From: Rhodopseudomonas_A palustris_F
GTDB lineage: Bacteria > Pseudomonadota > Alphaproteobacteria > Rhizobiales > Xanthobacteraceae
Direction of reading: 5' to 3'
DNA length: 64,000 nucleotides
NCBI RefSeq assembly: GCF_000013745.1
Contig: NC_007925.1
Span: 124,001 to 188,000, forward strand
Part shown: positions 55,398 to 64,000 of the stretch, one piece after another
Layout of the letters: each line of letters starts with the position of its first letter
How positions within the stretch are numbered: position 1 is the first letter of the stretch
Notes under the pieces: model-generated
What the model saw: the letters and a program-made list of their open reading frames with translations, nothing else
The model's database searches: none
What the model was told of the DNA's origin: nothing
Position numbers and translations under genes: made by a program

Positions 55398-55880
55398 ATG
55401 CGCGTTGTTGTGATTGCGATCGGCCGGCTCAAGCAGGGCCCGGAACGGGAGTTGGCCGAGCGTTACCGCGAGCGGTTCGACGATCTCGGCCGCAAGCTCG
55501 GCTTTCGCGGCCCGGAGATTCACGAAATCGGCGAAAGCCGCGCCCGCGACGCGCCGACGAGGATCGCCGAGGAGGCTGCGGCGATCGCCGCACTGATTCC
55601 GGATAAAGCCGTGCTGGTCACGCTGGACGAGCGCGGCGACAGTCTCGACAGCGCGGGATTCGCCAGGAAACTCGGCGGTTGGCGCGACCAATCCACCGCG
55701 CAGGCGATTTTCGTGATCGGCGGCGCGGACGGACTTTCGCCCGAATTGCGGCGCAAGGCAAAGCTGAGCGTTTCGTTCGGAGCCGCGACCTGGCCGCATC
55801 AGATGGTTCGCGTCATGCTCCTGGAGCAATTGTATCGGGCCGCGACAATTCTGTCGGGGCACCCCTATCATCGAGCCTAA
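55398..55880 (+). CDS. rlmH: 23S rRNA pseudouridine-1915 N3-methyltransferase
   Basis: The 160-aa SPOUT protein begins MRVVVIAIGRLKQGPERELA and has ERGDSLDSAGFARKLG, IFVIGGADGLS and the knot/C-terminal segment WPHQMVRVMLLEQLYRA, GHPYHR. It methylates m3-pseudouridine at position 1915 in helix 69. Gene order after rsfS is conserved. Confidence 0.95.
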   Translation: MRVVVIAIGRLKQGPERELAERYRERFDDLGRKLGFRGPEIHEIGESRARDAPTRIAEEAAAIAALIPDKAVLVTLDERGDSLDSAGFARKLGGWRDQSTAQAIFVIGGADGLSPELRRKAKLSVSFGAATWPHQMVRVMLLEQLYRAATILSGHPYHRA

Positions 55881-55899
55881 CGAGAGCGCCGACCCCTTG

Positions 55900-57246
55900 A
55901 TGCAGACACCGCGGCCCCACCCGACACTGGGTCACACGGCGGCTTTGGCCCGTCCGGGGGCGGCTGTGCTGTTGGCGGGCGTGATCGCGGCGGCCGCGAT
56001 GTTATCGCAAGTGCAGGCGCAAAGCGCGCCGCCGCCGGTCGATCTCATCAAGCAGCGCGAGCAGGAACTCGAGGCGGCGCGCGCCCAGCAAAAGAGCGCC
56101 GCGGAATTGCGCGAGAAGCTCAAGGCCGATATCGCCGCGATCGGCGAGGATCGTACCAAGCTCAACGAACGACTGATCGACATCGCCGCAAGGGTGCGCG
56201 GCATCGAGACCAGCATCGGCGACGCCGAGGCGCGGCTGCGGCCGCTCGACGTCCGCGAGCAGCAGATCCGCTCTTCGCTGGAAGAGCGCCGCGCCGAGAT
56301 CGGCGAAGTGCTGGCGGCGTTGCAGCGCGCCGGGCGCCGCGCGCCGCCGGCGTTGTTGGTGCGGCCGGAAGACGCGCTGCAATCGCTGCGCTCGGCGATG
56401 CTGCTCGGCGCCGTGGTGCCGGAGATGCGGGTGCGCGCCGATCGACTGGCCAGCGACCTCGGCGAACTGATCAACTTGCGCAAGACCATCGCCGCCGAAC
56501 GCGATCAGCTGGCGGCCGATCGCGCCAAGCTGACCGAGGATCAGTTGCGGCTGGCCTCATTGGTCGAAGAGCGGCAGAAGAAACAGAGCGCCGCCGAAAA
56601 GGACATGGAGGCGGAACGCGCCCGCGCCGCGACGCTGTCGCGGCAGGTCGACAGTCTGCAGGACCTGATCGCCAAGATGGAGCAGGACCTGAAGAGCGCG
56701 GCGAAGGCCGCCGCCACCGCCAATCTGCAGGGCGCGCCGACCGCAGCGAACGGCAAGCCGAATATGGCGGCGCTGCGCGATCCCGGCCGGCTCAGCCCGG
56801 CGATTTCGTTCGCCTCCGCCAAGGGACTTTTTGCGCTTCCGGTGAACGGCAGCAAGATCCGCGAATTCGGGCGTTCCGACGGCGTCGGCGGCACCGAGAA
56901 GGGTATTTCGGTGGCAACGCGGCCCGGCGCCCAGGTCACAACTCCGTGCGATGGCTGGGTTGTGTATTCAGGACCGTTTCGCAGCTACGGACAACTCTTG
57001 ATCCTGAATGCCGGTGGCGGGTATCATGTGTTGATCGCCGGGATGGAGCGCATTTCGGTTAACATCGGACAATTCGTGCTCACGGGAGAGCCTGTCGCGA
57101 CCATGGGATCGAGCTCCCGGGTCGCTTCCATCCTCGCGGCCAATGCGAGTCAGCCCGTGCTCTATATCGAGTTCCGTAAGGACGGCACTCCCATCGATTC
57201 AGGCCCATGGTGGGCCGCAAGTGAAGGCGAAAAGGTTCGCGGATGA
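55900..57246 (+). CDS. EnvC-like murein hydrolase activator (M23-fold, degenerate)
   Basis: The 448-aa protein has a signal-anchor sequence (VLLAGVIAAAAMLSQVQAQS), long coiled-coil segments at about 40-140 and 170-270, and a C-terminal LytM domain (VNGSKIREFGRSDGVGGTEK to the end). The zinc ligands of active M23 peptidases are missing: KGISVATRP replaces HxGxD, and YHVLIAGM replaces HxH. This matches EnvC/NlpD-type activators of amidases used in cell separation. It overlaps ctpA by 4 nt. Confidence 0.85.
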   Translation: MQTPRPHPTLGHTAALARPGAAVLLAGVIAAAAMLSQVQAQSAPPPVDLIKQREQELEAARAQQKSAAELREKLKADIAAIGEDRTKLNERLIDIAARVRGIETSIGDAEARLRPLDVREQQIRSSLEERRAEIGEVLAALQRAGRRAPPALLVRPEDALQSLRSAMLLGAVVPEMRVRADRLASDLGELINLRKTIAAERDQLAADRAKLTEDQLRLASLVEERQKKQSAAEKDMEAERARAATLSRQVDSLQDLIAKMEQDLKSAAKAAATANLQGAPTAANGKPNMAALRDPGRLSPAISFASAKGLFALPVNGSKIREFGRSDGVGGTEKGISVATRPGAQVTTPCDGWVVYSGPFRSYGQLLILNAGGGYHVLIAGMERISVNIGQFVLTGEPVATMGSSSRVASILAANASQPVLYIEFRKDGTPIDSGPWWAASEGEKVRG

Positions 57247-58601
57247 TGCGCAAGACTTCGGTAATTCTGCTGAGCGTTGCCACCGGCGCGGCGCTCACAT
57301 TGTTCGTGACCCAACCGCGATCGATCCTGATGGGATCCACCGCGCGGGCCGCGACCTCCGACACCTATCGCCAGCTCAATCTGTTCGGCGACGTGTTCGA
57401 ACGGGTGCGCAGCGACTATGTCGAAAAGCCCGACGACTCCAAGCTGGTGGAATCCGCGATCAGCGGCATGCTGACCGGGCTCGATCCGCATTCCAGCTAC
57501 ATGGATGCCAAGAGCTTCCGCGACATGCAGGTGCAGACCCGCGGCGAGTTCGGCGGCCTCGGCATCGAGGTCACCATGGAAGACGGTCTGATCAAGGTGG
57601 TGTCGCCGATCGACGATACCCCGGCCTCGAAGGCCGGCATTATGGCCAACGACATCATCACCAATCTCGACGACGAGGCGGTGCAGGGCCTGACGCTCAA
57701 TCAGGCGGTCGAGAAGATGCGCGGCCCGGTCAACACCAAGATCCGGCTGAAGATCGTCCGCAAGGGCCAGGACAATCCGATCGACGTCACTTTGGTGCGT
57801 GACAACATCCGCGTCCGCTCGGTGCGCGCCCGCGTCGAAGGCGACGACATCGGCTACATCCGCATCACCACCTTCAACGAGCAGACCACCGAAGGCTTGA
57901 AGCGCGAACTCGCCGCCCTCACCACCCAGATCGGCAACGACAAGCTGAAGGGCTGGATTCTCGACCTGCGCAACAACCCGGGCGGCCTCTTGGAAGAAGC
58001 CGTGACGGTGTCGGATGCGTTCCTTGATCGCGGCGAAATCGTCTCCACCCGCGGCCGCAACGCCGAAGAAACCCAGCGCCGCGCCGCCCATGGGGGCGAC
58101 CTCGCCAAGGGCAAGCAGGTCATCGTGCTGATCAATGGCGGCTCGGCTTCGGCGTCGGAAATCGTCGCCGGCGCGCTGCAGGATCACAAGCGCGCCACGC
58201 TGGTCGGCACCCGCTCGTTCGGCAAGGGCTCGGTGCAGACCATCATTCCGCTCGGAAGCGGCAACGGCGCGCTGCGGCTGACCACGGCGCGCTACTTCAC
58301 GCCGTCCGGCAAGTCGATCCAGGCCAAGGGCATCACCCCGGACATCGAGGTGCTGCAGGACGTGCCCGACGAGATCAAGTCGCGCACCGACACCAAGGGC
58401 GAAGCCTCGCTGCGCGGCCATCTGAAGGCCGAAGGCGACGAGAAGACCGGGTCGCAATCCTACGTGCCGCCGGAAGCCAAGGACGACAAGGCGTTGAAGA
58501 TGGCGGCCGACCTGCTGCACGGCGTCAAGGTCAACGCCACCGCGCCGGCCACCGGCGACAAGGCGGCGATCGACAAGCCGGCCGGCAAGGTCGAGAACTG
58601 A
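57243..58601 (+). CDS. ctpA: S41-family carboxy-terminal processing peptidase
   Basis: The 452-aa protein has an N-terminal export signal (SVILLSVATGAALTLFV) and a PDZ domain at about 95-180 (GGLGIEVTMEDGLIKVVSPI, ASKAGIMANDII). The S41 catalytic region includes INGGSASASEIVAGALQDHK (serine near 302) and GTRSFGKGSVQTI (lysine near 327). It cleaves periplasmic proteins near their C-terminus. Its coupling to the EnvC-like gene suggests joint control of envelope hydrolases. Confidence 0.93.
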   Translation: MMRKTSVILLSVATGAALTLFVTQPRSILMGSTARAATSDTYRQLNLFGDVFERVRSDYVEKPDDSKLVESAISGMLTGLDPHSSYMDAKSFRDMQVQTRGEFGGLGIEVTMEDGLIKVVSPIDDTPASKAGIMANDIITNLDDEAVQGLTLNQAVEKMRGPVNTKIRLKIVRKGQDNPIDVTLVRDNIRVRSVRARVEGDDIGYIRITTFNEQTTEGLKRELAALTTQIGNDKLKGWILDLRNNPGGLLEEAVTVSDAFLDRGEIVSTRGRNAEETQRRAAHGGDLAKGKQVIVLINGGSASASEIVAGALQDHKRATLVGTRSFGKGSVQTIIPLGSGNGALRLTTARYFTPSGKSIQAKGITPDIEVLQDVPDEIKSRTDTKGEASLRGHLKAEGDEKTGSQSYVPPEAKDDKALKMAADLLHGVKVNATAPATGDKAAIDKPAGKVEN

Positions 58602-58643
58602 GCCGGCACGCGCCCTCGTCGGGTCGCTGAACGAGAATTTGGC

Positions 58644-58670
58644 AAAGGGCGGCTTCGGGCCGCCCTTTTT
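58644..58670 (+). terminator. rho-independent terminator after ctpA
   Basis: GGGCGGC (58647-58653) and GCCGCCC (58659-58665) pair around TTCGG and are followed by TTTTT. Confidence 0.85.
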
Positions 58671-58786
58671 GCTGCCGGCGCACCGGCCTGGCAGTGGCCG
58701 CCATCGGCCGGCCGCGGGCCCCGCGCTGCGCCGATTCGGCCGACCCATGGTATTGTCGCCACGGCTGATTCGGGAGGTCCCTTGCC

Positions 58787-60025
58787 GTGACAACGGACGA
58801 ACTGAGCGCGCCGCTGGGGCAGAAGCGGCCGCGCAAGCGGAAGTTTCGGCTGCCGTTTTCCGGAACTCAGGCGATCGCGACGCTGCTCGGTCTGGTGCTG
58901 CTGGCGTTTGCCGGCTTTGCCCTTTTCAACGACAATCCGCAGGGCGGCGAACCGATGGTGCGGATGGCGATCCGTCCGCAGCCGGCAGCCGACAAGCCGG
59001 CAGCGCCGGAGACCGACAAAGCCGCCAAGGCGGAGTCGCACGATGGCGCCGCCGGCGGCAGCCACGACAAGGCGGCGCATGTCGAGGTGCCGGGCCAGAA
59101 GACCGTCACCATCATCGACGGCTCCAGCGGCGCGCGCCAGCAGGTGGTGGTGCCGGGCGGCGGCGGCGACACCGCGGCGAGCGACGTGGCGCCGGCGATC
59201 ACCGTCGGCATCGATCAAAAGCTGTTGGAAAAGAGCCGCTACGGCATGATCCCGATGGTCGCCGACGGGGTCAAGCCGTTCAACGCCTACGCCACCGCCG
59301 GCGAGGCCGACCGCGCCAAGGCGGCACGGATGCCGAGCATCGCCATCGTGGTCGGCGGCCTCGGCGTCGGCGCGGCGAAGACCAACGACGCGATCATGAA
59401 ATTGCCCGCCGCGGTAACGCTGGCGTTCACGCCCTACGGCTCCGATCCGGCCAAGCTGGTGGAGCGGGCCCGCGCCCAGCGCCACGAGGTGCTGCTGCAA
59501 ATTCCGATGGAGCCGTTCGACTATCCGGACAACGATCCAGGGCCGCAGACGCTGCTGACCACGCTGCCCTCCGAGCAGAACATCGATCGGCTGTATTGGC
59601 ATCTCAGCCGGTTCCAGGGCTATATCGGCATCACCAATTTCATGGGCGGCCGCTTCGTCACCACCGAGCCGGCGCTGCAGCCGATCGTACGCGAGGCCGC
59701 CAAGCGCGGGCTCGGCTATCTCGACGACGGCCAATCGCCGCGCGGCGTCGCCGCATTGCTGGCCACGACGCAGACGCTGCCGTTCGGCAAGGCCGATCTC
59801 AGCATCGACGTGGTGCCGACCGCGCTGGAGATCGACCGCGCGCTGTATCGGCTGGAGAGTCTGGCGCGGGACAACGGCAACGCCATCGGCATGGCCTCCG
59901 CGCTGCCGATCTCGATCGAGCGGATTGCAACCTGGAGCCGATCGTTGGAGGGCCGCGGCCTGCTGCTGGTGCCATTGACAACCGCGATGCTGAAATCAAA
60001 ATCAGGCCAAGCTGGTGCTCCGTAG
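58787..60025 (+). CDS. divergent polysaccharide deacetylase-family protein (YibQ-like)
   Basis: The 412-aa protein has an N-terminal membrane anchor (IATLLGLVLLAFAGFALFND), an Ala/Pro-rich linker at about 60-150, and a C-terminal divergent polysaccharide deacetylase domain. Domain features are IAIVVGGLGVGAAKTNDAI, VTLAFTPYGSD, HEVLLQIPMEPFDYPDNDPG and NFMGGRFVTTE. The GTG start is supported by GGAGG 8 nt upstream. Related genes typically follow the EnvC/CtpA pair, suggesting a role in peptidoglycan turnover; enzymatic activity is unproven. Confidence 0.88.
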   Translation: MTTDELSAPLGQKRPRKRKFRLPFSGTQAIATLLGLVLLAFAGFALFNDNPQGGEPMVRMAIRPQPAADKPAAPETDKAAKAESHDGAAGGSHDKAAHVEVPGQKTVTIIDGSSGARQQVVVPGGGGDTAASDVAPAITVGIDQKLLEKSRYGMIPMVADGVKPFNAYATAGEADRAKAARMPSIAIVVGGLGVGAAKTNDAIMKLPAAVTLAFTPYGSDPAKLVERARAQRHEVLLQIPMEPFDYPDNDPGPQTLLTTLPSEQNIDRLYWHLSRFQGYIGITNFMGGRFVTTEPALQPIVREAAKRGLGYLDDGQSPRGVAALLATTQTLPFGKADLSIDVVPTALEIDRALYRLESLARDNGNAIGMASALPISIERIATWSRSLEGRGLLLVPLTTAMLKSKSGQAGAP

Positions 60026-60270
60026 GTTCCCGCGACGGCCGCCGAACCGGCCGGGCCTGCGCGCCAATCTCATTAGGTTCGAGGGCGATTGTTTGCTGTC
60101 CGTTTCGATCGGTTTTGCGCGTAAGATGTGCTGAGGCTAGGCGGTCGGCGATGAACCGGTCACTGCGGCGCGATCCATCGGCCGGAGCGACGTCACGGCT
60201 GGCCTTGAGATGCGGCCGCCCTGCCGACGAAGCCTCACTCTAACGCTCTCACTGCAAAGGCTCTGATCGA

Positions 60271-60798
60271 ATGACCCGTTACGATGACCTGCCCTACCGG
60301 ACCTGCGTCGGCATGATGCTGCTCAACGCGGAGGGGCTGGTGTTTATCGGACGCCGTCTGGGCGGAATCGAGCACGTCGACGAGACGCACGTCTGGCAAA
60401 TGCCGCAAGGCGGCGTCGATCCCGGCGAAGACCCGTGGACTGCGGCCAAGCGCGAACTCTACGAGGAAACCAGCGTCAGATCGGTCGAGAAACTCGGCGA
60501 AATCGCCGACTGGTTGATCTACGACATCCCGCGCACCGTCGCCGGCCGCAGCTGGAAGGGCCGTTATCGCGGGCAGCGGCAGAAGTGGTACGCGGTGCGC
60601 TTCACCGGCGACGATTCCGAGATCGACGTGGTCTCGCCGGGCGGCGGCCATAAGGCGGAATTCATCAGCTGGCGCTGGGAGCCGATGCAGAATCTCCCCG
60701 ACCTGATCGTGCCGTTCAAGCGGCCGGTCTATGAGCGCGTGGTCAAGGAATTCGCCGCGCTGGCCAAGGACGCCGCCAAGGTCTCCGGCGGCGGCTGA
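60271..60798 (+). CDS. rppH: RNA pyrophosphohydrolase RppH
   Basis: The 175-aa Nudix protein has YRTCVGMMLLNAEGLVFIGR, WQMPQGGVDPGEDPWTAAKR then ELYEETSV (complete Nudix box), and RGQRQKWYAVRFTGDDSEID, the RppH hallmark. It removes pyrophosphate from the 5' end of mRNAs, triggering decay. A second paralogue lies at 62446. Confidence 0.93.
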   Translation: MTRYDDLPYRTCVGMMLLNAEGLVFIGRRLGGIEHVDETHVWQMPQGGVDPGEDPWTAAKRELYEETSVRSVEKLGEIADWLIYDIPRTVAGRSWKGRYRGQRQKWYAVRFTGDDSEIDVVSPGGGHKAEFISWRWEPMQNLPDLIVPFKRPVYERVVKEFAALAKDAAKVSGGG

Positions 60799-60817
60799 GC
60801 GCAGAAGAGGAAGCTGT

Positions 60818-60938
60818 CATTCCGGGGCGCGAGCGGCGCGAGCCGCGAGTGAACCCGGAATCTCGCGACACGCCCGACGCTTGCCTGCGCAGCGAGATTC
60901 CGGGTTCGCTCGTTCTGACGAACTCGCGCCCCGGAATG
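60818..60938. repeat. palindromic repeat element with 16-bp inverted ends
   Basis: CATTCCGGGGCGCGAG at 60818-60833 is the exact reverse complement of 60923-60938. An inner inverted pair is built on ACCCGGAATCTCGC and GCGAGATTCCGGGT. Repeats with CATTCCGGGGCGCGAG ends are abundant between genes in Bradyrhizobium/Rhodopseudomonas-type genomes. Confidence 0.8.
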
Positions 60939-60999
60939 AAAGCCTCGTTGTGGGGCGCGCGCGTTCGATCAAACAGCCACGGCACCGCCGCGCTCCGGT

Positions 61000-62121
61000 C
61001 TAAACCGTCGCCGCACCCGCATCTCCCTCCGGCGCCAGTGCCGCGCGGAGAATGTGATCGCAATAGGCTTTCAGCACGTGATGGCTGAACGCGTTGTCGC
61101 GCGCGGCCTTGGCCATGCTGCAAAGCCGGTCCTTGTCGGCCAGCGCCGCCACCACGGCGCGCTCCAGGCCGCCCGGCTCGACGTCGTAGTACACCGCATG
61201 CACGCCGCCCAGCATCGGGGCGTGGCGCAGGATGGTCGGATGATTGATCACCGGCACCGACTGCACGATCGCCGCCTCGTAGTGCCGATAGCAGTCCCAG
61301 CCCATGCCCTCCGGCGACCACGCCAGCCAGGAATGCGACATCCGCTCCAGGAACGCCGCGTAGGGCAGCCGTTCGGTCGGCTGATCGATCCGGTAGCCCA
61401 ACGCCTTCAGCCGCTCCAGCTCCGGCACGCCGGCGCTGCGCACCGTCGAATTGCCGTTGACCGAGCCTGAGAAGAAGATGTCGTGGGTCTTTTCCGGAAA
61501 CGCAGCATCGCGCCAGCGCTCGTCATATTTGAACTGCGGCAGCGAGATCGGCTGCAGCTTGTCCATCCGGCGGCGCCATTTGTCGCTGTTGCGATAGCGC
61601 AGCGTCGGCAGATGCGGATGGATGGTGCCGTACAGCACCTGCCACTTGTCGACCGGCAATTCGCGCTTGAAGAACACCTTGGCCTTGTCGAGCAGGAACA
61701 CCGAATCGGTGCCGATGCCGAACGAATCATCCATGTCGATGGCGACCAGCGGCACCGGAACCTTGGCCCAGCGCAGCATCTCGACGCCGAATTGCCTGGT
61801 CAGCGAAGCCCACGGATGCCGCGGCGTGTTGAACGGCGCCCGCGCCCAATAGCGCGGATGCCATGGCGAGTAACGCACCGTGTTGGCGATCACCACGTCG
61901 TAGCGGCCCTCGGCCGCGGCGGCGAGTTCGCGCAGCACCCGGTCCGGCGTCGAGAAGCCGTCGATCAGCGGAAAGTCGTCGGAGAACTTGGTCGCGCTCC
62001 ACAGCAGCGTGGTCTGATCGGGATATTGTTTCTTGAAATAGCCGCTGCCGATTTCCAGGATCCGAAGTCCCGAGATGTCGAACTGCGGGACCGCGCGCTC
62101 TGGATTGCCTGAAACCACCAT
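61000..62121 (-). CDS. glycosyltransferase-like protein (GT-B type)
   Basis: From ATG 62121 the protein has 373 aa. It shows ISGLRILEIGSGYFKKQYPD, YDVVIANTVRYSPWHPRYW, DIFFSGSVNGNSTVRSAGVP and a C-terminal donor-site-like segment WLAWSPEGMGWDCYRHYEAA then VPVINHPTILRHA. This resembles the family of spore-maturation/CgeB-like glycosyltransferases. The open frame reaches 62322, but the extra N-terminus is arginine-rich and unlikely. Sugar and acceptor are unknown. Confidence 0.7.
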   Translation of the reverse strand: MVVSGNPERAVPQFDISGLRILEIGSGYFKKQYPDQTTLLWSATKFSDDFPLIDGFSTPDRVLRELAAAAEGRYDVVIANTVRYSPWHPRYWARAPFNTPRHPWASLTRQFGVEMLRWAKVPVPLVAIDMDDSFGIGTDSVFLLDKAKVFFKRELPVDKWQVLYGTIHPHLPTLRYRNSDKWRRRMDKLQPISLPQFKYDERWRDAAFPEKTHDIFFSGSVNGNSTVRSAGVPELERLKALGYRIDQPTERLPYAAFLERMSHSWLAWSPEGMGWDCYRHYEAAIVQSVPVINHPTILRHAPMLGGVHAVYYDVEPGGLERAVVAALADKDRLCSMAKAARDNAFSHHVLKAYCDHILRAALAPEGDAGAATV

Positions 62122-62445
62122 CACATCCCAACACTGCGCCGGCGTCGAGCCGTCTCGACATGGGTCGACGAAGGGCGCCGGCAGAACGCGGCTTGGGTAG
62201 CATGCAGGCGGTCCGCGTTCAATGAAGCGCCGGCTGCGGCGGCCGGAGCGGCGGCGGCCATCGTTTCGACCGGCCGACCGTGCAAGCTGCCGGCGCGACG
62301 GCGCAATCTTGCGATAGCGCAATGCCCGGCGCGGTCGATGCGATCACACTGCGCACTTGATCGTGGTAGTCGTTTGCGACAGCTTCGGATGCAGCGCGCC
62401 GCGATCGGGCGCAGACGTGTCATCCGGCGGGAGAACCAACTGCTC
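62122..62445. other. divergent intergenic region upstream of glycosyltransferase and second rppH-like gene
   Basis: No gene is supported. It should hold promoters in both directions. The arginine-rich open frame extending from the glycosyltransferase gene is not convincing. Confidence 0.4.
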
Positions 62446-62982
62446 ATGAGCACAACGATTGACGTCGGTTCGGCGGTGTTGAGCGAGACGGCGCTGTATC
62501 GCCGCAACGTCGGCATTGCGCTGTTCGACCCGCAAGGCCGGGTGCTGATCGGCCATCGCTACCGGGACGACGGTCCGGAAATCGTGCTGCCTGGCCTGGA
62601 TTGGCAGATGCCGCAGGGGGGGATCGACGCCGACGAGGAGCCGCGCGTCGCGGTCAAGCGCGAATTGTGGGAGGAGACCGGCGTCAGCCACGCCGATTTC
62701 CTCGGCGAGACCGATTGGCTGAGCTACGACTTCCCGCCCTATCACGGCCCCAAGCATCGGCTCGGGCATTTCCGCGGCCAGCGGCAGAAATGGTTCGCGC
62801 TGCGCTTCACCGGCAGCGACGCCGAGATCGATCCGCTCGCCACCCGCAACGGCCAGCCGCCGGAATTCGACGCCTGGCGCTGGGAGCGGCTCGATCGCGT
62901 CGCCGATCTGGTGGTGCCGTTCCGCCGCGAGGTCTATCTGGCAGTGGCGCGGAGCTTTGCCCGGTTCACCGATCGGGTGTGA
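62446..62982 (+). CDS. RppH-like Nudix hydrolase, second paralogue
   Basis: The 178-aa protein has YRRNVGIALFDPQGRVLIGH, DWQMPQGGIDADEEPRVAVK then RELWEETGV (full Nudix box), and GHFRGQRQKWFALRFTGSDA. It is clearly related to RppH/ApaH-like Nudix enzymes of alphaproteobacteria that hydrolyse dinucleoside polyphosphates or RNA 5' triphosphates. It differs from the first copy by the insertion DDGPEIVLPG before the box. ATG 62446 is chosen for family length. It ends 3 nt before the convergent hemB stop. Confidence 0.88.
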   Translation: MSTTIDVGSAVLSETALYRRNVGIALFDPQGRVLIGHRYRDDGPEIVLPGLDWQMPQGGIDADEEPRVAVKRELWEETGVSHADFLGETDWLSYDFPPYHGPKHRLGHFRGQRQKWFALRFTGSDAEIDPLATRNGQPPEFDAWRWERLDRVADLVVPFRREVYLAVARSFARFTDRV

Positions 62983-62985
62983 CGC

Positions 62986-63960
62986 TCACCAGCCGTCGCG
63001 CGCGATGTCGCGGGCGAAATAGCTGATGATCAGATCGGCGCCGGCGCGTTTGATCGCGCCGAGCGTCTCGCGCACGGTCGCGGCTTCGTCGAGCGCGCCG
63101 GCCATTGCTGCGAATTTGATCATCGCGTATTCGCCGCCGACCTGATAGGCGACCAGCGGCAGCTCGGTGCGCGCGCGCAGCGCCGCCAGCACGTCGAGAT
63201 AGGCCAGCGCCGGCTTCACCATCAACAGATCGGCGCCCTCCGCCTCGTCGAGCGCGGATTCCCGCAGCGCTTCGCGGCCGTTCATCGGGTCCATCTGATA
63301 ACTTCGCCGATCGCCCTCGAGCTCCGAGCCGGCGGCCACCCGGAACGGCCCATACAGCGCCGAGGCGAATTTCGACGAATAGGCCAGGATCGGCGCCTCG
63401 CAATGCCCGGCTTCGTCGAGCGCCGTGCGCATCGCCTGGATCTGACCGTCCATCATCGCCGACGGCGCCACCATGTCGGCGCCGGCCTCGATCGCCACCA
63501 CCGCCTGGCGACCGAGATTGAGTAGCGTGGCGTCGTTATCGACGCTGTCGCCCCGCAGTGAGCCGCAATGGCCGTGCAGGGTGTATTCGCAGAAGCAGTT
63601 GTCGGTGATCACCACCAGCTCGGGCGCCGCAGCCTTGGCGATCCGCACCATCCGCGCCATCAGCCCGTCCGGATTCCAGCTATCGCTGCCGATCGCGTCC
63701 TTATGATGCGAAATGCCGAACAGCAACACCGCCTTGACGCCGTCCCGCGCGATCCGCTCGATCTCGGCGGCGAGTTTTCGCTCGGGAATGCGAAGCACGC
63801 CGGGCATCGTGGCGATCGGCACCGCGTCGTCGATCTGTTCCTCGACGAAGATCGGATAGATCAGGTCGTGGGCGCAGACCCGGGTTTCGCGCACCAATTG
63901 GCGCAGCGCTTCGCTGCGGCGCAGTCGCCGCGGACGGACAATCGGGAAGGCTGCAACCAT
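62986..63960 (-). CDS. hemB: porphobilinogen synthase (delta-aminolevulinate dehydratase)
   Basis: The 324-aa protein has LIYPIFVEE near residue 40 and the metal-binding loop DNCFCEYTLHGHCG. The Schiff-base lysines lie in ILAYSSKFASA and LLMVKPALAYLD, and SYQMDPMNGREALRE is also present. It condenses two 5-aminolevulinate molecules in haem and (bacterio)chlorophyll synthesis. ATG 63960 with GGAG upstream is preferred to the GTG at 63969. It is complete within the window. Confidence 0.96.
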   Translation of the reverse strand: MVAAFPIVRPRRLRRSEALRQLVRETRVCAHDLIYPIFVEEQIDDAVPIATMPGVLRIPERKLAAEIERIARDGVKAVLLFGISHHKDAIGSDSWNPDGLMARMVRIAKAAAPELVVITDNCFCEYTLHGHCGSLRGDSVDNDATLLNLGRQAVVAIEAGADMVAPSAMMDGQIQAMRTALDEAGHCEAPILAYSSKFASALYGPFRVAAGSELEGDRRSYQMDPMNGREALRESALDEAEGADLLMVKPALAYLDVLAALRARTELPLVAYQVGGEYAMIKFAAMAGALDEAATVRETLGAIKRAGADLIISYFARDIARDGW

Positions 63961-64000
63961 GATCGACACTCCAGGCTCGCGCGGCAGCGCGTGAGCTGCC

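Noticed and set aside
57162..58793. 543-aa minus-strand open frame opposite ctpA
   Set aside because: High-GC codon bias creates long antisense frames; the plus strand carries a complete S41 protease and the minus translation has no motif.

Overview
The window is a high-GC alphaproteobacterial chromosome segment. Gene content and order (rplU-rpmA, obgE-proB-proA-nadD-rsfS-rlmH, a murein-hydrolase activator with a CtpA-type protease, rppH, hemB) and the protein sequences point to the Bradyrhizobium/Rhodopseudomonas group, most likely a Rhodopseudomonas. This is recognition by eye, not a database result.

Left flank (1-10.6 kb): a ten-gene minus-strand operon holding a complete branched-chain-amino-acid-type ABC importer (two ATPases, two permeases, a binding protein) and five enzymes (HpcH/HpaI-type aldolase, cupin, DUF6282-like metal hydrolase, SDR dehydrogenase, quinone-reductase-like flavoprotein). 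It is divergent from an IclR-type regulator, with a candidate operator between them. This looks like uptake and catabolism of an unidentified carboxylated compound. A VOC-family gene follows.

Accessory island (about 10.8-44.66 kb): it ends at a tyrosine integrase next to the 3' end of tRNA-Ser(CGA). Layer by layer it holds: (a) 11.4-18.9 kb, a decayed siphophage structural block (portal, protease, capsid, DUF2190, head-tail, tail tube, chaperone-holin fusion, spanins) with frameshifts, nonsense codons, a large internal deletion and an inserted HNH-protein gene; (b) 19.1-28.5 kb, a compact, AT-richer run of nine overlapping genes (GT15-like glycosyltransferase, APH-type kinase, Nudix, class IV aminotransferase, HAD phosphatase, two GT-B glycosyltransferases, inositol-monophosphatase-like enzyme, methyltransferase) facing a divergent sirtuin-like protein, which looks like an undescribed small-molecule or glycoconjugate pathway; (c) 28.7-33.3 kb, transposase scraps, an Mrr-like nuclease gene, three small or medium membrane-type proteins, a 178-bp MITE-like element and a tRNA-like 3' fragment; (d) 33.5-38.1 kb, a gene for a three-domain protein (HARE-HTH, Nudix, P-loop kinase) converging on a methyltransferase-SIR2-HAM1 operon, the best candidate for a new NAD/nucleotide-based defence system; (e) 38.1-44.5 kb, an ISL3 fragment, traD, traC, a candidate oriT, a full-length Ti-type TraA relaxase, AlpA and the integrase. 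With a relaxase but no type IV secretion genes, the right part resembles an integrative mobilizable element.

Right flank (44.75-64 kb): housekeeping genes for ribosome biogenesis, proline and NAD synthesis, cell-envelope remodelling, RNA 5'-end processing and tetrapyrrole synthesis. A minus-strand parDE toxin-antitoxin pair sits between proB and proA, and two palindromic intergenic repeats are typical of this group. No CRISPR array or rRNA was seen.
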